64,000 bases of DNA from Streptomyces griseoaurantiacus (GCA_014656015.1 BNBP01000017.1:42710-106709); one strand, 5' to 3'. Positions 54,863-64,000 are shown, counted from the stretch's first letter. The notes: generated by a model not told the origin, from the sequence alone. Made by a program: numbers and translations.

Positions 54863-55429
54863 GTGGCATCCACCACCGCTCTCACCCCCGCCCAGGCCAA
54901 CGCCCGCCTGCACGAACTGACCGTCGTCGACGTGCGCACCCCCGGCGAGTACGCCTCCGGCCATCTGCCCGGCGCCCACAACGTCCCCCTCGACCACCTC
55001 GACGCCGCACTGCCCGCACTGAGGGCCGCCGCGGACCGCGGTGGGCTCCTCCTCGTGTGCGCCTCCGGTGCCCGCTCCGCCCAGGCATCAAGGCGCCTCG
55101 CCGAGCAGGACATCGCCGCAGCCACCCTCACCGGCGGCACCACCGCCTGGACGCGGCTCGGCCATGACACCCAGCGTCCGGTCGGCGCCCGTACCCCCTG
55201 GGCCATGGACCGCCAGGTCCGCCTCGCCGCCGGATCCCTCGTACTGACCGGCCTGCTCGCCGGACGGCGCCGGAGCGCGGCCCGCTGGCTCTCCGCGGGT
55301 GTCGCGGGCGGCCTGGTCCTCTCCGCCCTCACCAACACCTGCGGCATGGCGGCGATCCTCGCCAAGCTCCCCCACAACCAGCCTCGGGCCACCGACCTGG
55401 AGGACACCCTCGCGGCCCTGACCGGCTGA
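54863..55429 (+). CDS. Rhodanese-DUF2892 membrane sulfurtransferase (YgaP-like)
   Basis: 188 residues from GTG 54863 (AAAGGAAAG upstream). GTG 54833 would add 10 residues. The rhodanese domain (1 to about 105) has VVDVRTPGEYASGHLPGAHNVPL and an intact active site LLVCASGARSAQA (C66). The C-terminal DUF2892 part (about 120-188) has two hydrophobic helices and NTCGMAAILAKLPHN. It resembles E. coli YgaP, a membrane-anchored thiosulfate sulfurtransferase. It is divergent from the CsoR-family repressor, with an operator in between. Confidence 0.94.
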   Translation: MASTTALTPAQANARLHELTVVDVRTPGEYASGHLPGAHNVPLDHLDAALPALRAAADRGGLLLVCASGARSAQASRRLAEQDIAAATLTGGTTAWTRLGHDTQRPVGARTPWAMDRQVRLAAGSLVLTGLLAGRRRSAARWLSAGVAGGLVLSALTNTCGMAAILAKLPHNQPRATDLEDTLAALTG

Positions 55430-55544
55430 CCTCCCGGCTGCGAAGGGCCGGACCGGCGGGAGTGCTCACCACCGTCGGTGACCGGGTGGCCGGCCCTCCC
55501 CGTGGCGCACGGGCGGGCGCCGGTGGGTGCGCGAGGATGGGGGT

Positions 55545-57572
55545 ATGCCCAATCGACTCGCGCAGGCCACGTCCCCGTACCTCCTCCAGCACGCGGACAA
55601 CCCCGTCGACTGGTGGCCCTGGGAGGCCGAGGCGTTCGAGGAAGCCCGGCGGCGCGATGTCCCCGTGTTCCTGAGCGTGGGCTACAGCGCCTGCCACTGG
55701 TGCCACGTCATGGCACACGAGTCCTTCGAGGACGAGGCCACCGCCGCGTACCTGAACGAGCACTTCGTGTCCGTCAAGGTCGACCGGGAGGAGCGCCCCG
55801 ACGTCGACGCCGTGTACATGGAGGCCGTGCAGGCGGCCACCGGGCACGGCGGCTGGCCCATGTCCGTGTTCCTGACCCCGGAGGCCGAACCGTTCTACTT
55901 CGGCACGTACTTCCCGCCCGAGCCCCGGCACGGCTCGCCCTCCTTCCGGCAGATCCTCCAGGGCGTGCACCAGGCGTGGACCGAGCGCCGCGAGGAGGTC
56001 GCCGACGTCGCCGGGAAGATCACCCGGGACCTCGCCGGCCGCGAACTGGCCCACGGCGGCGCGCAGGTCCCCGGCGAGCAGGAGATGGCGCAGGCGCTGC
56101 TCGGGCTCACCCGGGAGTACGACGCGCGGCGCGGCGGCTTCGGCGGGGCCCCGAAGTTCCCGCCGTCGATGGTGCTGGAGTTCCTGCTGCGCCACCACGC
56201 CCGCACCGGCTCCGAGGGCGCGCTGCAGATGGCGGCGGACACCTGCGAGCGGATGGCCCGCGGCGGCCTCTACGACCAGCTCGGCGGCGGCTTCGCCCGC
56301 TACTCCGTCGACCGCGACTGGGTGGTGCCGCACTTCGAGAAGATGCTCTACGACAACGCCTTGCTGTGCCGTGTCTACGCGCACCTGTGGCGGGCCACCG
56401 GGTCCGATCTGGCGCGGCGGGTGGCCTTGGAGACCGCGGAGTTCATGGTGCGTGAACTCGGCACCGCCGAGGGCGGTTTCGCCTCCGCGCTGGACGCCGA
56501 CAGCGACGACGGCACCGGGAGGCACGTCGAGGGCGCGTACTACGTGTGGACGCCCGAGCAGCTCGCCGAGGTGCTCGGGGAGGACGCCGGGCTCGCCGCG
56601 CGGTACTTCGGTGTCACCGAGGAGGGGACGTTCGAGCACGGGCAGTCCGTGCTGCAACTCCCGCAGACCGACGGGGTGTTCGACGCGGAGCGGGTGGCCT
56701 CGGTGCGGGAGCGGCTGCTCGGGGCGCGGTCCGCGCGGCCGGCTCCGGGGCGCGACGACAAGGTGGTCGCCGCCTGGAACGGGCTCGCGATCGCCGCGCT
56801 CGCCGAGACCGGCGCCTACTTCGACCGCCCCGACCTGGTGGACGCGGCGGTGCGCGCCGCCGACCTCCTCGTACGGCTGCACCTGGACGAGCACGGACGG
56901 CTGACCCGCACGTCGAAGGACGGCCGGGCCGGGGCGCACGCGGGCGTGCTGGAGGACTACGCCGACGTCGCCGAGGGCTTCCTCGCGCTGGCGCAGGTCA
57001 CCGGAGAGGGTGTCTGGCTGGAGTTCGCCGGGCTGCTCCTGGACCATGTGCGCACCCGGTTCACGGGCGAGGAGGGCACGCTGTTCGACACGGCGTCCGA
57101 TGCCGAGAAGCTGATCCGCAGGCCGCAGGACCCCACCGACAACGCGACCCCCTCCGGCTGGACCGCCGCCGCGGGTGCCCTGCTGTCCTATGCCGCGCAC
57201 ACCGGTTCCGAGGCCCACCGCACCGCCGCGGAGCAGGCGCTCGGCGTGGTGCGCACGCTGGGGCCGCGCGCCCCCCGTTTCGTCGGCTGGGGGCTGGCGG
57301 TGGCCGAGGCGCTGCTGGACGGCCCCCGCGAGGTCGCCGTCGTCGGGCCGTCCCTGGACGATCCGGACACCTCCGCCCTGCACCGCACGGCACTGCTGGG
57401 CACGGCTCCGGGTGCGGTCGTCGCGGCCGGGGCCGAGGGGAGCGAGGAGTTCCCCCTCCTCGCGGACCGGCCGCTCAGGCGGGGCGCCCCGGCCGCCTAC
57501 GTGTGCCGGAACTTCGTCTGCGAGGCCCCGACCAGCGATGCCGAGGAGCTGCGCGCGGCCCTGGGCGGCTGA
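55545..57572 (+). CDS. YyaL-like protein: thioredoxin-like DUF255 plus (alpha/alpha)6 barrel
   Basis: 675 residues from ATG 55545. GAGGAT 6 nt upstream suggests a leaderless start. The N-terminal DUF255 thioredoxin-like domain has [21 protein letters not shown] and the CxxC at C50-H-W-C53 in [18 protein letters not shown]. The rest is a six-hairpin glycosidase-type barrel ([30 protein letters not shown], then [18 protein letters not shown]). The family (spermatogenesis-associated SSP411/YyaL) is universal but its reaction is not known. It follows the sulfur genes but probably has its own promoter. Confidence 0.93.
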   Translation: MPNRLAQATSPYLLQHADNPVDWWPWEAEAFEEARRRDVPVFLSVGYSACHWCHVMAHESFEDEATAAYLNEHFVSVKVDREERPDVDAVYMEAVQAATGHGGWPMSVFLTPEAEPFYFGTYFPPEPRHGSPSFRQILQGVHQAWTERREEVADVAGKITRDLAGRELAHGGAQVPGEQEMAQALLGLTREYDARRGGFGGAPKFPPSMVLEFLLRHHARTGSEGALQMAADTCERMARGGLYDQLGGGFARYSVDRDWVVPHFEKMLYDNALLCRVYAHLWRATGSDLARRVALETAEFMVRELGTAEGGFASALDADSDDGTGRHVEGAYYVWTPEQLAEVLGEDAGLAARYFGVTEEGTFEHGQSVLQLPQTDGVFDAERVASVRERLLGARSARPAPGRDDKVVAAWNGLAIAALAETGAYFDRPDLVDAAVRAADLLVRLHLDEHGRLTRTSKDGRAGAHAGVLEDYADVAEGFLALAQVTGEGVWLEFAGLLLDHVRTRFTGEEGTLFDTASDAEKLIRRPQDPTDNATPSGWTAAAGALLSYAAHTGSEAHRTAAEQALGVVRTLGPRAPRFVGWGLAVAEALLDGPREVAVVGPSLDDPDTSALHRTALLGTAPGAVVAAGAEGSEEFPLLADRPLRRGAPAAYVCRNFVCEAPTSDAEELRAALGG

Positions 57573-57648
57573 TCGAGGGCACGGGGGGCGCGGGACGCCC
57601 CGCCCGGACCGTGCCGGTCCCGGGAGGCCCGGCCCGGGAGCGGGGCGC

Positions 57649-58389
57649 TCAGCCGGTCCGGTCGGCGGGGCGGGTGCGGGTGAGGGCGCGTTCCACGATG
57701 GCCTCCAGCCGGTCGTGGTGGGCGCCCTTCCAGTAGGCCCGCCCGCATTCCCGGCACTGGGCGAACGCGTCGTAGGTGCGTCGCGTGCCGCTTTCCAGCC
57801 GGGCCGCGACCTCCTCCTTGGCGGCCGCCCGGAGCAGCCCGTTGCAGGCGGTGCACCGGGTCCACGGGTGCGGCTCGGGCGCGAAGCGGTCGAGGACCTC
57901 CTCGAGCTGCTCCTCGGGGCGGGTGCTGTAGACGAAGGCGCCCGCCCACAGCTCCCTGCGGCGCAGCAGCCCCCGGTCGCGGCTGAGCAGCACGCGCCGT
58001 TCGGCGGCGGAGCGGGCGGCGAGCGCGGGATCACCGATGTCGAGGGACTCGTAGGCCGTGTCGACGCCGAGCAGGCGCAGCCGCCGGGCGAGGGTGCCGA
58101 GGTGGACGTCGAGGAGGAAGCGCAGGGGTGCGCCGGGGACGCGCTGGGGGTGGGCGACGGGCCGTACGGCGACCGACTCGCCGGCGGCGGGGACGTGCGC
58201 GGCCGTGACCTCGCGGCCGTTCACCAGCAGCGTGCCGACCTCGGTGAGGGGGACGCCGAGCGACTCGACGACATGGCCGAGCGTGGAGACGCCGTCGGTG
58301 GAGGCCGTACTGGCTCCGCCGCGCCGGGCGGCCGGTACGAACAGGTGCAGCTCGGGGGCGAATTCGATGCGTATCTCCGGTCCGTTCAC
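57649..58389 (-). CDS. Mut7-C RNase-fold protein with N-terminal ubiquitin-like domain
   Basis: 246 residues from GTG 58389. Residues 1-85 form a small beta-grasp (ubiquitin/ThiS-like) domain (IRIEFAPELHLFVPAARRGG onward). Then the Mut7-C domain: RFLLDVHLGTLARRLRLLGVDTAYES, then RRVLLSRDRGLLRRRELWAG, whose acidic residues match a PIN-like active site. The end carries a four-Cys zinc ribbon (RCTACNGLL and QCRECGRAYWKGAHHDRL). It is a predicted RNA-acting nuclease or RNA-binding protein, cytoplasmic and monocistronic. Confidence 0.92.
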   Translation of the reverse strand: MNGPEIRIEFAPELHLFVPAARRGGASTASTDGVSTLGHVVESLGVPLTEVGTLLVNGREVTAAHVPAAGESVAVRPVAHPQRVPGAPLRFLLDVHLGTLARRLRLLGVDTAYESLDIGDPALAARSAAERRVLLSRDRGLLRRRELWAGAFVYSTRPEEQLEEVLDRFAPEPHPWTRCTACNGLLRAAAKEEVAARLESGTRRTYDAFAQCRECGRAYWKGAHHDRLEAIVERALTRTRPADRTG

Positions 58390-58470
58390 CCGGCCAGGAT
58401 GGCACGCGGGCGGGGGACCGGCGCTGTGGATTCCCCGGTGCGCGGTCCCGGGCCGTGGGGCCGCACGGGG

Positions 58471-58511
58471 CGACCCGGGGGCCGTGGCGTGCGGCCACGG
58501 CCCCCGGGTCG
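58471..58511. terminator. Terminator hairpin, 18-bp perfect stem
   Basis: Arms 58471-58488 and 58494-58511 with a 5-nt loop, 27 nt beyond the stop of the minus-strand hemolysin III gene. Confidence 0.8.
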
Positions 58512-58538
58512 CGGGGTGCCCCCCATGTGCTCGGAGTG

Positions 58539-59255
58539 CTACGCGTGCTGGTAGGCGACCAGGGAGATCCCCACGTAGTGCACGGCGAACGCCGCCAGCG
58601 TGAGGGAGTGGAAGACCTCGTGGAAACCGAACCAGCGGGGTGAGGGGTTGGGGCGCTTGATGCCGTACACCACGCCGCCCGCGCTGTAGAGGAGGCCGCC
58701 GACGACGACCAGCACCAGGACGGCGACGCCTCCGGTGTGCAGGAAGTCCGGCAGGTAGAAGACCGCCGCCCAGCCCATGGCCAGGTAGCAGGGGGTGTAC
58801 AGCCAGCGGGGGGCGCCGACCCAGAACACCCGGAAGACGATGCCCGCGGCGGCCGCCGCCCAGATGCCCCAGAGCAGCCATTTCCCTTGCGCGTCGGGGA
58901 GCAGCAGCATGGTCAGCGGGGTGTAGGTGCCCGCGATGATCAGGAAGATGTTGGCGTGATCCAGGCGGCGCAGGACGCCGTCCATGCGGGGGCTCCAGGT
59001 GCCCCGGTGGTACAGCGCGCTCACGCCGAACAGGAGGCAGGCGGTCAGCACGTAGATGCCGCAGGCGATCCGGCCGCGCGGGGAGTCGGCGAGCGCGGTG
59101 AGGACGAGGCCGGCCACGAGGACGGCCGGGAACATGCCGAGGTGCAGCCAGCCGCGGAGCTTCGGCTTGACGGGGTGGGGAAGAGGGAGCGCCGTGGGAC
59201 CGCCGCCGGCGGCGGCCGTGGTGTCCGTGGGCGCGTCGGGGACGGACGCAGTCAT
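58539..59255 (-). CDS. Hemolysin III / PAQR family membrane protein
   Basis: 238 residues from ATG 59255. ATG 59264 is possible, but TACCAT (minus strand, 59263-59268) ends 7 nt before 59255. After a soluble Thr/Pro-rich head (to about residue 33), seven hydrophobic helices follow. Family residues are SALYHRGTW, LDHANIFLIIAGTYTPL (Asp/His of the metal site) and FGFHEVFHSLTLAAFAVHYVG with the HxxxH pair. It is a bacterial YqfA/TrhA relative, thought to be a zinc-dependent membrane hydrolase or to influence membrane energetics. It stands alone. Confidence 0.93.
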   Translation of the reverse strand: MTASVPDAPTDTTAAAGGGPTALPLPHPVKPKLRGWLHLGMFPAVLVAGLVLTALADSPRGRIACGIYVLTACLLFGVSALYHRGTWSPRMDGVLRRLDHANIFLIIAGTYTPLTMLLLPDAQGKWLLWGIWAAAAAGIVFRVFWVGAPRWLYTPCYLAMGWAAVFYLPDFLHTGGVAVLVLVVVGGLLYSAGGVVYGIKRPNPSPRWFGFHEVFHSLTLAAFAVHYVGISLVAYQHA

Positions 59256-59660
59256 GCCCCGCATGGTACCGGCGGGGCCATAAGTCAAACATGAGTCTGT
59301 ATTCCCGCGGAGGCGGGGGCGGGCGGATTCCGGACGGCGGGCGGGGCGGCGCGGGTGGCCGGGACCAGGTTCTTCGGGGCCCCGCGCGGCCCGGCGGGAT
59401 CGTCGCCTGCTCCTCGCGCATCCGGGACGTTCCGGGAAACCTTCCCGGGGAACCCGCCTCGCGCGAAAAGAAACCCGCTCTGGAGTGGCATTGCTCACGC
59501 CGCTCAGTTGTGCGGCCCTCTGGACATATGGGCAGCAGGGTCGGATGATCAAATGAGTGCGGTCGGCACCGGATGAGCGCCGAGGGATCGACGCCGTGAC
59601 GCATCCGGGTCGCAGCCCCCACGGGGCCTCCAACACAAAACCCCTCATCTAGGAGCAATC
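59256..59660. other. 405-bp divergent promoter region, hemolysin III and PEP carboxykinase
   Basis: No coding sequence is supported. A dyad of TTCCGGGAA/TTCCCGGGGAA type lies near 59427-59449. The right half must hold the PEPCK promoter and leader. I found no known riboswitch or clear operator. Confidence 0.45.
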
Positions 59661-61505
59661 GTGGCGCGCGACATCGCGGCTCCCACCACCGTTCCCTCCA
59701 CCGCCCCCACCCGCCATCAGGAACTGATCTCGTGGGTGCACGAGATCGCCGAACTCACCCAGCCGGACGACGTGGTCTGGTGCGACGGATCCGAGGCCGA
59801 GTACGAGCGCCTGTGCGGGGAGCTCGTCGCCAAGGGCACGTTCACGAAGCTCGACCCGGTGCTGCGGCCCAACTCGTACTACGCCGCCTCCGACCCCTCG
59901 GACGTGGCGCGCGTGGAGGACCGCACGTTCATCTGCTCCGCGAAGGAGGAGGACGCGGGGCCGACCAACCACTGGAAGGACCCCGCCGAGATGCGGGAGA
60001 TCTTCCGGGGCCGGGACGGTCGGGGCGGCGTCTTCCGCGGCTCCATGCGCGGACGCACGATGTACGTCGTCCCCTTCTGCATGGGCCCCCTCGGCTCCCC
60101 GCTCTCCGCGCTCGGCGTGGAGATCACGGACTCCGCGTACGTCGCCGTCTCCATGCGCACCATGACCCGCATGGGACAGCCGGTCCTGGACGAACTCGGC
60201 GAGGACGGCTTCTTCGTCAAGGCCGTGCACACGGTCGGCGCCCCGCTCGCCGAGGGCGAGAGTGACGTCCCCTGGCCCTGCAACAGCACCAAGTACATCT
60301 CGCACTTCCCCGAGGACCGCGAGATCTGGTCCTACGGCTCCGGCTACGGCGGCAACGCGCTGCTGGGCAAGAAGTGCTACGCCCTGCGCATCGCCTCCGT
60401 CATGGCCCGCGACGAGGGCTGGCTCGCCGAGCACATGCTGGTGCTGAAGCTGACCCCGCCCACCGGGGAGCCCAAGTACGTCGCCGCCGCCTTCCCCTCG
60501 GCCTGCGGCAAGACCAACCTGGCCATGCTGGAGCCGACGATCCCCGGCTGGACCGTGGAGACCATCGGCGACGACATCGCCTGGATGCGCTTCGGCGAGG
60601 ACGGCCGGCTCTACGCCATCAACCCCGAGGCCGGTTTCTTCGGCGTCGCGCCCGGCACCGGTGAGCACACCAACGCCAACGCGATGAAGACGCTGTGGGG
60701 CAACTCGGTCTTCACCAACGTGGCGCTCACCGACGACGGCGACGTCTGGTGGGAGGGCATGACGGAGGAGACCCCGGCCCACCTCACCGACTGGAAGGGC
60801 CGGGACTGGACGCCGGACTCCACGGAGCCCGCCGCCCACCCCAACGCCCGTTTCACGACCCCCGCCGCGCAGTGCCCCATCATCGCGCCCGAGTGGGAGG
60901 ACCCCCGGGGCGTGCCGATCTCGGCGATCCTGTTCGGCGGCCGCCGTGCCACCGCCGTGCCCCTGGTCACCGAGTCCTTCGACTGGAACCACGGGGTCTT
61001 CCTCGGCGCCAACGTGGCCTCCGAGAAGACCGCCGCGGCCGAGGGCAAGGTCGGCGAGCTGCGCCGCGACCCCTTCGCCATGCTGCCCTTCTGCGGCTAC
61101 AACATGGGCGACTACATGGCCCACTGGATCGAGGTGGGCGCCGACAAGGACCGGTCGAAGCTGCCGAAGATCTACTACGTCAACTGGTTCCGCAAGAACG
61201 ACGAGGGCAAGTTCGTCTGGCCCGGCTTCGGCGAGAACGCGCGCGTGCTCAAGTGGATCGTCGAGCGGCTGGAGGGGAAGGCCGAGGGCGTCGAGACGCC
61301 GATCGGCGTCCTGCCGACGAGGGAGTCGCTGGACACCGCCGGGCTCGACCTGCCGGAGGCCGACCTGGACTTCCTGCTCACGGTGGACAAGGAGGCATGG
61401 CGCGAGGAGGCGGCGCTGGTGCCCGACCATCTGAACACCTTCGGCGAGCACACCCCGCGCGAGCTGTGGGACCAGTACCGGGAGCTGGTGCGGCGCCTGG
61501 GCTGA
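59661..61505 (+). CDS. pckG: Phosphoenolpyruvate carboxykinase (GTP)
   Basis: 614 residues from GTG (TAGGAGCAATC upstream). The GTP-class motifs are all visible: [62 protein letters not shown], the kinase-1a P-loop [13 protein letters not shown] with the class-specific reactive Cys, metal site [11 protein letters not shown], and FFGVAPGTG. It converts oxaloacetate plus GTP to PEP, CO2 and GDP, linking the TCA cycle to gluconeogenesis. It is cytosolic and monocistronic with a long upstream region, consistent with carbon-source control. Confidence 0.97.
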   Translation: MARDIAAPTTVPSTAPTRHQELISWVHEIAELTQPDDVVWCDGSEAEYERLCGELVAKGTFTKLDPVLRPNSYYAASDPSDVARVEDRTFICSAKEEDAGPTNHWKDPAEMREIFRGRDGRGGVFRGSMRGRTMYVVPFCMGPLGSPLSALGVEITDSAYVAVSMRTMTRMGQPVLDELGEDGFFVKAVHTVGAPLAEGESDVPWPCNSTKYISHFPEDREIWSYGSGYGGNALLGKKCYALRIASVMARDEGWLAEHMLVLKLTPPTGEPKYVAAAFPSACGKTNLAMLEPTIPGWTVETIGDDIAWMRFGEDGRLYAINPEAGFFGVAPGTGEHTNANAMKTLWGNSVFTNVALTDDGDVWWEGMTEETPAHLTDWKGRDWTPDSTEPAAHPNARFTTPAAQCPIIAPEWEDPRGVPISAILFGGRRATAVPLVTESFDWNHGVFLGANVASEKTAAAEGKVGELRRDPFAMLPFCGYNMGDYMAHWIEVGADKDRSKLPKIYYVNWFRKNDEGKFVWPGFGENARVLKWIVERLEGKAEGVETPIGVLPTRESLDTAGLDLPEADLDFLLTVDKEAWREEAALVPDHLNTFGEHTPRELWDQYRELVRRLG

Positions 61506-61622
61506 CCGGGCACACACACGTCCGCGGCGGGCCGGCCGCGCTCCTCGTCGGCCGCTGACCGCCGCGGCGGACCGGCCCCGCACAACGGCGTGCGGGGCCA
61601 CTGACATGAAGCGTGGGTCGGA

Positions 61623-61664
61623 GCCCCGGTCCGCGCGCCGCTGCGGAGGCGCGCGGACCGGGGC
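61623..61664. terminator. Terminator hairpin, 16-bp perfect stem
   Basis: GCCCCGGTCCGCGCGC (61623-61638) pairs with 61649-61664. A smaller hairpin with a 10-bp stem lies at 61574-61599. Together they separate pckG from the convergent gene. Confidence 0.8.
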
Positions 61665-61691
61665 CGTTCTCGCCCCGCGGGCGGGCGCGCC

Positions 61692-62174
61692 TCAGCGGGC
61701 CGCGAGCTGCCGGGGCCCGGAGGCGGGCACCGCCGTCGCGGCGGCCTCGGCGTGGGCGTCCGCCACGGCCTCGGCGTGGGCGTCCATCTGCTCGGCGGAG
61801 AGGATCGCCGCGGCCGTGTCCGCGCGGGAGGCGGCGACGACCAGGGCGCGGCCGGCGAGGGCGTGGGCACGACGGCGCAGGGCCTGCGCCAGGACCTGCG
61901 TCTCGGCCGCGGAGCCGGACGGCACCGGCACCGTGGCACGGACCGGCGGGCTGCCGCCGCGCAGCCGCCCGACCTGGGCGGCGAGCCGCTCGGCGGACTC
62001 GTCGAGCCGGTCCGAGGGGGCGAGCGCGCGAAGCTCGTCGGTCACCGCGAGCAGCGCGGCGAGATGGCCGGCGAGCTGGATGTCGAGCTCCTCCTCCCGG
62101 GACCGGTGCGGGAAGTCGGACTCGTGGGTGCCGGCCATCGTGTGGACCGACTTGGTGCGGATCGGTTCGTACAT
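61692..62174 (-). CDS. Conserved Streptomyces protein of unknown function, 160 residues
   Basis: Starts MYEPIRTKSVHTMAGTHESDFPHRSREEELDIQLAG with a canonical AGGAGG. It is predicted helical: HLAALLAVTDELRAL, SAERLAAQVGRLRGG, QVLAQALRRRAHALAGRALVVAASRADTAAAILSAEQMDAHAEAV. There is no signal peptide and no cysteine, so it is cytoplasmic and perhaps coiled-coil. No family assigned. Its promoter has a TAGGAT -10 (minus strand, 62205-62210) overlapped on the upstream side by a Fur-like box, so it may be under iron, peroxide or metal control. Confidence 0.8.
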   Translation of the reverse strand: MYEPIRTKSVHTMAGTHESDFPHRSREEELDIQLAGHLAALLAVTDELRALAPSDRLDESAERLAAQVGRLRGGSPPVRATVPVPSGSAAETQVLAQALRRRAHALAGRALVVAASRADTAAAILSAEQMDAHAEAVADAHAEAAATAVPASGPRQLAAR

Positions 62175-62212
62175 GGGGGATGGCCTCCTGTGCTGCGAGA
62201 TGCCATCCTAGC

Positions 62213-62227
62213 TTAGAACCAGTCTAA
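62213..62227. promoter_or_regulatory. Fur/PerR-like box TTAGA-n5-TCTAA
   Basis: TTAGAACCAGTCTAA has the 7-1-7 form of actinobacterial FurA/CatR/Nur-type boxes. It occupies the spacer upstream of the TAGGAT -10 element of the minus-strand gene, an ideal repressor position. Arms match at 5 of 7 positions. Confidence 0.5.
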
Positions 62228-62287
62228 AGTTGCGCGGATCCAAGAAATGGCTGGTCGCCGGAGGTGGGTCCGAGGGGAGGCCCCCGC

Positions 62288-63499
62288 TCACACCTGGCTG
62301 TAGCCGTCCAGGAAGTGGCCGATGCGGGTGATGGCGGACGTCAGATCGGCGACGGTGGGGAGGGTGACCACGCGGAAGTGGTCGGGTTCCGGCCAGTTGA
62401 AGCCCGTGCCGTGCACGACCATGATCTTCTCGCGGCGCAGCAGTTCGAGGACCATCCGCCGGTCGTCCTTGATCTTGAAGACCTTGGGGTCGAGCCGGGG
62501 GAACAGATACAGCGCTCCCTTCGGCTTCACGCACGTCACCCCGGGGATGCGGGTCAGCAGCTCGTGGGCGAGGTCGCGCTGCTCCTTCAGACGTCCGCCC
62601 GGCAGCACCAGGTCCTCGATGGTCTGCCGTCCGCTCAGCGCCGCGACGACCCCGTGCTGGCCCGGCATGTTCGCGCACAGGCGCATGTTCGCGAGGATCG
62701 TCAGGCCCTCGATGTAGGAGTCGGCGTGCGCGCGCGGTCCGGAGATCGCCATCCAGCCCACCCGGTAGCCCGCCACCCGGTACGCCTTCGACATGCCGTT
62801 GAAGGTCAGCGTCAGCAGGTCGGGCGCGACCGCCGCGGTCGGGGTGTGGGTGGCGCCGTCGTAGAGGATCTTGTCGTAGATCTCGTCCGAGCAGACCAGC
62901 AGGTTGTGCCGGCGCGCGAGGTCGGTGAGCCCCTTCAGTATCGACCGGTCGTAGACGGCCCCGGTCGGGTTGTTGGGGTTGATGATGACGAGCGCCTTGG
63001 TGCGGTCGGTGACCTTGCGCTCGATGTCGGCGAGGTCCGGCATCCAGTCGGACTGCTCGTCGCAGCGGTAGTGCACGGCCGTGCCGCCGGACAGCGACAC
63101 CGCAGCCGTCCACAGCGGGTAGTCCGGCGCGGGGACGAGGACCTCGTCGCCGTCGTCGAGCAGCGCCTGCATCGCCATGACGATCAGCTCGGAGACGCCG
63201 TTGCCGACGAAGACGTTCTCGACGTCCGTCTCGATGCCGAGGGTCTGGTTGTGCATGACGACCGCCCGGCGCGCGGCCAGCAGGCCCTTGGCGTCGCCGT
63301 AGCCGTGCGCGCTGGAGACGTTGCGCAGGATGTCCTCGAGGATCTCCGGCGGGCACTCGAAGCCGAAGGCGGCCGGGTTGCCGGTGTTGAGCTTGAGGAT
63401 GCGGTGGCCCGCCGCTTCCAGCCGCATCGCCTCCTCGAGAACCGGGCCCCGGATCTCGTAGCCGACGTTGGCGAGCTTCGTGGACTGGATCACCTGCAT
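62288..63499 (-). CDS. Pyridoxal-phosphate aminotransferase (AlaA/AspC-like, class I)
   Basis: 403 residues from ATG 63499 (MQVIQSTKLANVGYEIRGPVL). The longer frame has no family match. Class I fold-type I motifs are LNTGNPAAFGFECPPEI, SSAHGYGDAKGL, FVGNGVSELI, INPNNPTGAVYDRS, SDEIYDKILYDGATH and the Schiff-base Lys in NGMSKAYRVAGYRVGWM. It resembles E. coli AlaA, which makes alanine from pyruvate and glutamate. AspC-like activity is possible. It is a monocistronic housekeeping enzyme. Confidence 0.95.
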   Translation of the reverse strand: MQVIQSTKLANVGYEIRGPVLEEAMRLEAAGHRILKLNTGNPAAFGFECPPEILEDILRNVSSAHGYGDAKGLLAARRAVVMHNQTLGIETDVENVFVGNGVSELIVMAMQALLDDGDEVLVPAPDYPLWTAAVSLSGGTAVHYRCDEQSDWMPDLADIERKVTDRTKALVIINPNNPTGAVYDRSILKGLTDLARRHNLLVCSDEIYDKILYDGATHTPTAAVAPDLLTLTFNGMSKAYRVAGYRVGWMAISGPRAHADSYIEGLTILANMRLCANMPGQHGVVAALSGRQTIEDLVLPGGRLKEQRDLAHELLTRIPGVTCVKPKGALYLFPRLDPKVFKIKDDRRMVLELLRREKIMVVHGTGFNWPEPDHFRVVTLPTVADLTSAITRIGHFLDGYSQV

Positions 63500-63638
63500 G
63501 TCCGCGAGCTTACGGCCGCCCCGGCGGGTCCGCGTCGTGTTTCCCACCACAGGGAACCCGTACGGCCCCGGCCGATTTCGGTCCCGGTGCCGTCCACCCC
63601 TGCCCCTCGCGCCCCATGCGCCCCTAGAATGCGCCCTC

Positions 63639-64000
63639 GTGTCATGGCAGCAACAGCCTGAGGGCGGGGCGCACGGCGGGTACGGCGGGTACGCCGACGA
63701 AGCCGGGAACGCCGGGAACGCCGAGAGCACCGCGGACGGGGCGGCGGACGCCCGCCCCTCGGGCGGGGTGCGGTCGCGCGGTGACGCCCTCGCGGCTCCC
63801 CCGATCGTGTATCACCCGGACGCCGGGACGCGGAGGCCCGAGTACGACCGGTACGCGGACCCGGCGGCCGCCCACGGGTGGCAGAACGCCTACGACGAGA
63901 CCCGCGAGCTGCCCCGGATCGTTCCCCCGGCGGCCCCCGCCGCGCCCGAGGCCGGGCCGCCCGCCCCGGGACCGCCCCGGCCAGCCCGGCGACCGGCACG
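63639..64000 (+). CDS. N-terminal part of an unknown protein, runs off the window
   Basis: From GTG 63639 the frame stays open to the right edge (about 120 residues): VSWQQQPEGGAHGGYGGYAD, then Gly/Ala/Asn-rich sequence, then APPIVYHPDAGTRRPEYDRY and a long Pro/Ala tail. TAGAAT at 63625-63630 lies 8 nt before the GTG and there is no Shine-Dalgarno, a textbook leaderless arrangement. The disordered head is typical of Streptomyces membrane proteins and regulators. The functional domain is outside the window. Confidence 0.65.
   Translation, partial: MSWQQQPEGGAHGGYGGYADEAGNAGNAESTADGAADARPSGGVRSRGDALAAPPIVYHPDAGTRRPEYDRYADPAAAHGWQNAYDETRELPRIVPPAAPAAPEAGPPAPGPPRPARRPA

Noticed and set aside
58390..59658. 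Extension of the Mut7-C protein to 669 residues
   Set aside because: It would be antisense-frame sequence of the hemolysin III gene and cross an 18-bp terminator stem.

Overview
The window is high-GC (about 73%) actinobacterial chromosome, almost certainly Streptomyces. This rests on the GC-rich third codon positions, frequent GTG starts, mycothiol biochemistry (a mycothiol-conjugate amidase), DUF397/XRE/ATPase modules of the abaA/whiJ kind, a GTP-type PEP carboxykinase, DUF4307 and AccE-type acyl-CoA carboxylase subunits. From memory, the order PNP - quinone reductase - DeoR - accA2 - maf - accE/pccB - birA - adenylate cyclase - GGDEF - hutH - L,D-transpeptidase - msrA - metB - ilvA - ABC - greA - mca - yyaL-like - PEPCK follows the core-chromosome order of S. 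coelicolor around SCO4905 to SCO4985. I could not check that by alignment. No tRNA, rRNA, CRISPR array, insertion sequence or integrated phage is visible.

Layout. 1-6.6 kb: end of a serine hydrolase, a PH-like membrane protein, a NarL-type two-component system and an ABC exporter-like pair it may control. 6.6-11.4 kb: phosphosugar mutase and purine nucleoside phosphorylase (purine/pentose salvage), then a divergent TetR/SDR pair sharing a perfect 22-bp palindrome. 11.5-20.9 kb: quinone reductase, DeoR regulator and a biotin-dependent carboxylase neighbourhood (AccA2, AccE, PccB, BirA) with Maf and small membrane proteins. 21-28.6 kb: class III adenylate cyclase, enoyl-CoA hydratase, GAF-GGDEF protein, histidine ammonia-lyase, an LAxTG sortase substrate and an L,D-transpeptidase lipoprotein with a possible sigma-E promoter. 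28.9-34.7 kb: small secreted protein, a second permease/ATPase pair, and a developmental-type module (anti-sigma-like ATPase, small protein, XRE/DUF5753 regulator, DUF397) followed by small orphan genes. 34.7-45.1 kb: alcohol dehydrogenase/XRE pair, MsrA, a TPR-like membrane protein, MetB, a sigma-region-4-like protein with a small membrane partner, MarR, threonine ammonia-lyase and a DrrAB-like ABC exporter. 45.1-51 kb: GreA, DUF4307, Mca and a 1072-residue membrane-associated STAND (NB-ARC/TPR) protein. 51.3-55.4 kb: a compact sulfur-detoxification island with MBL-rhodanese, degenerate rhodanese, TauE/SafE permease, CsoR/CstR-type repressor and rhodanese-DUF2892, with three near-identical operators. 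55.5-64 kb: YyaL-like protein, Mut7-C RNase-fold protein, hemolysin III family protein, PEP carboxykinase, a short protein with a Fur-like box, an aminotransferase and the start of an unknown gene.

Themes. Most genes are housekeeping. The accessory-looking parts are the sulfur island, the XRE/DUF397 module and the STAND protein. In the sulfur island the CsoR-family repressor lacks the copper-ligand histidine but keeps both cysteines, which points to persulfide rather than copper sensing. Many genes have a -10-like hexamer 6-8 nt before the start codon and no Shine-Dalgarno, so leaderless transcription is probably common. Several intergenic gaps carry short GC-rich tandem repeats (7-25 bp units) or strong bidirectional terminators. 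Start codons were chosen by me from ribosome-binding sites, family length and conserved N-termini, and several differ from the longest open frame.
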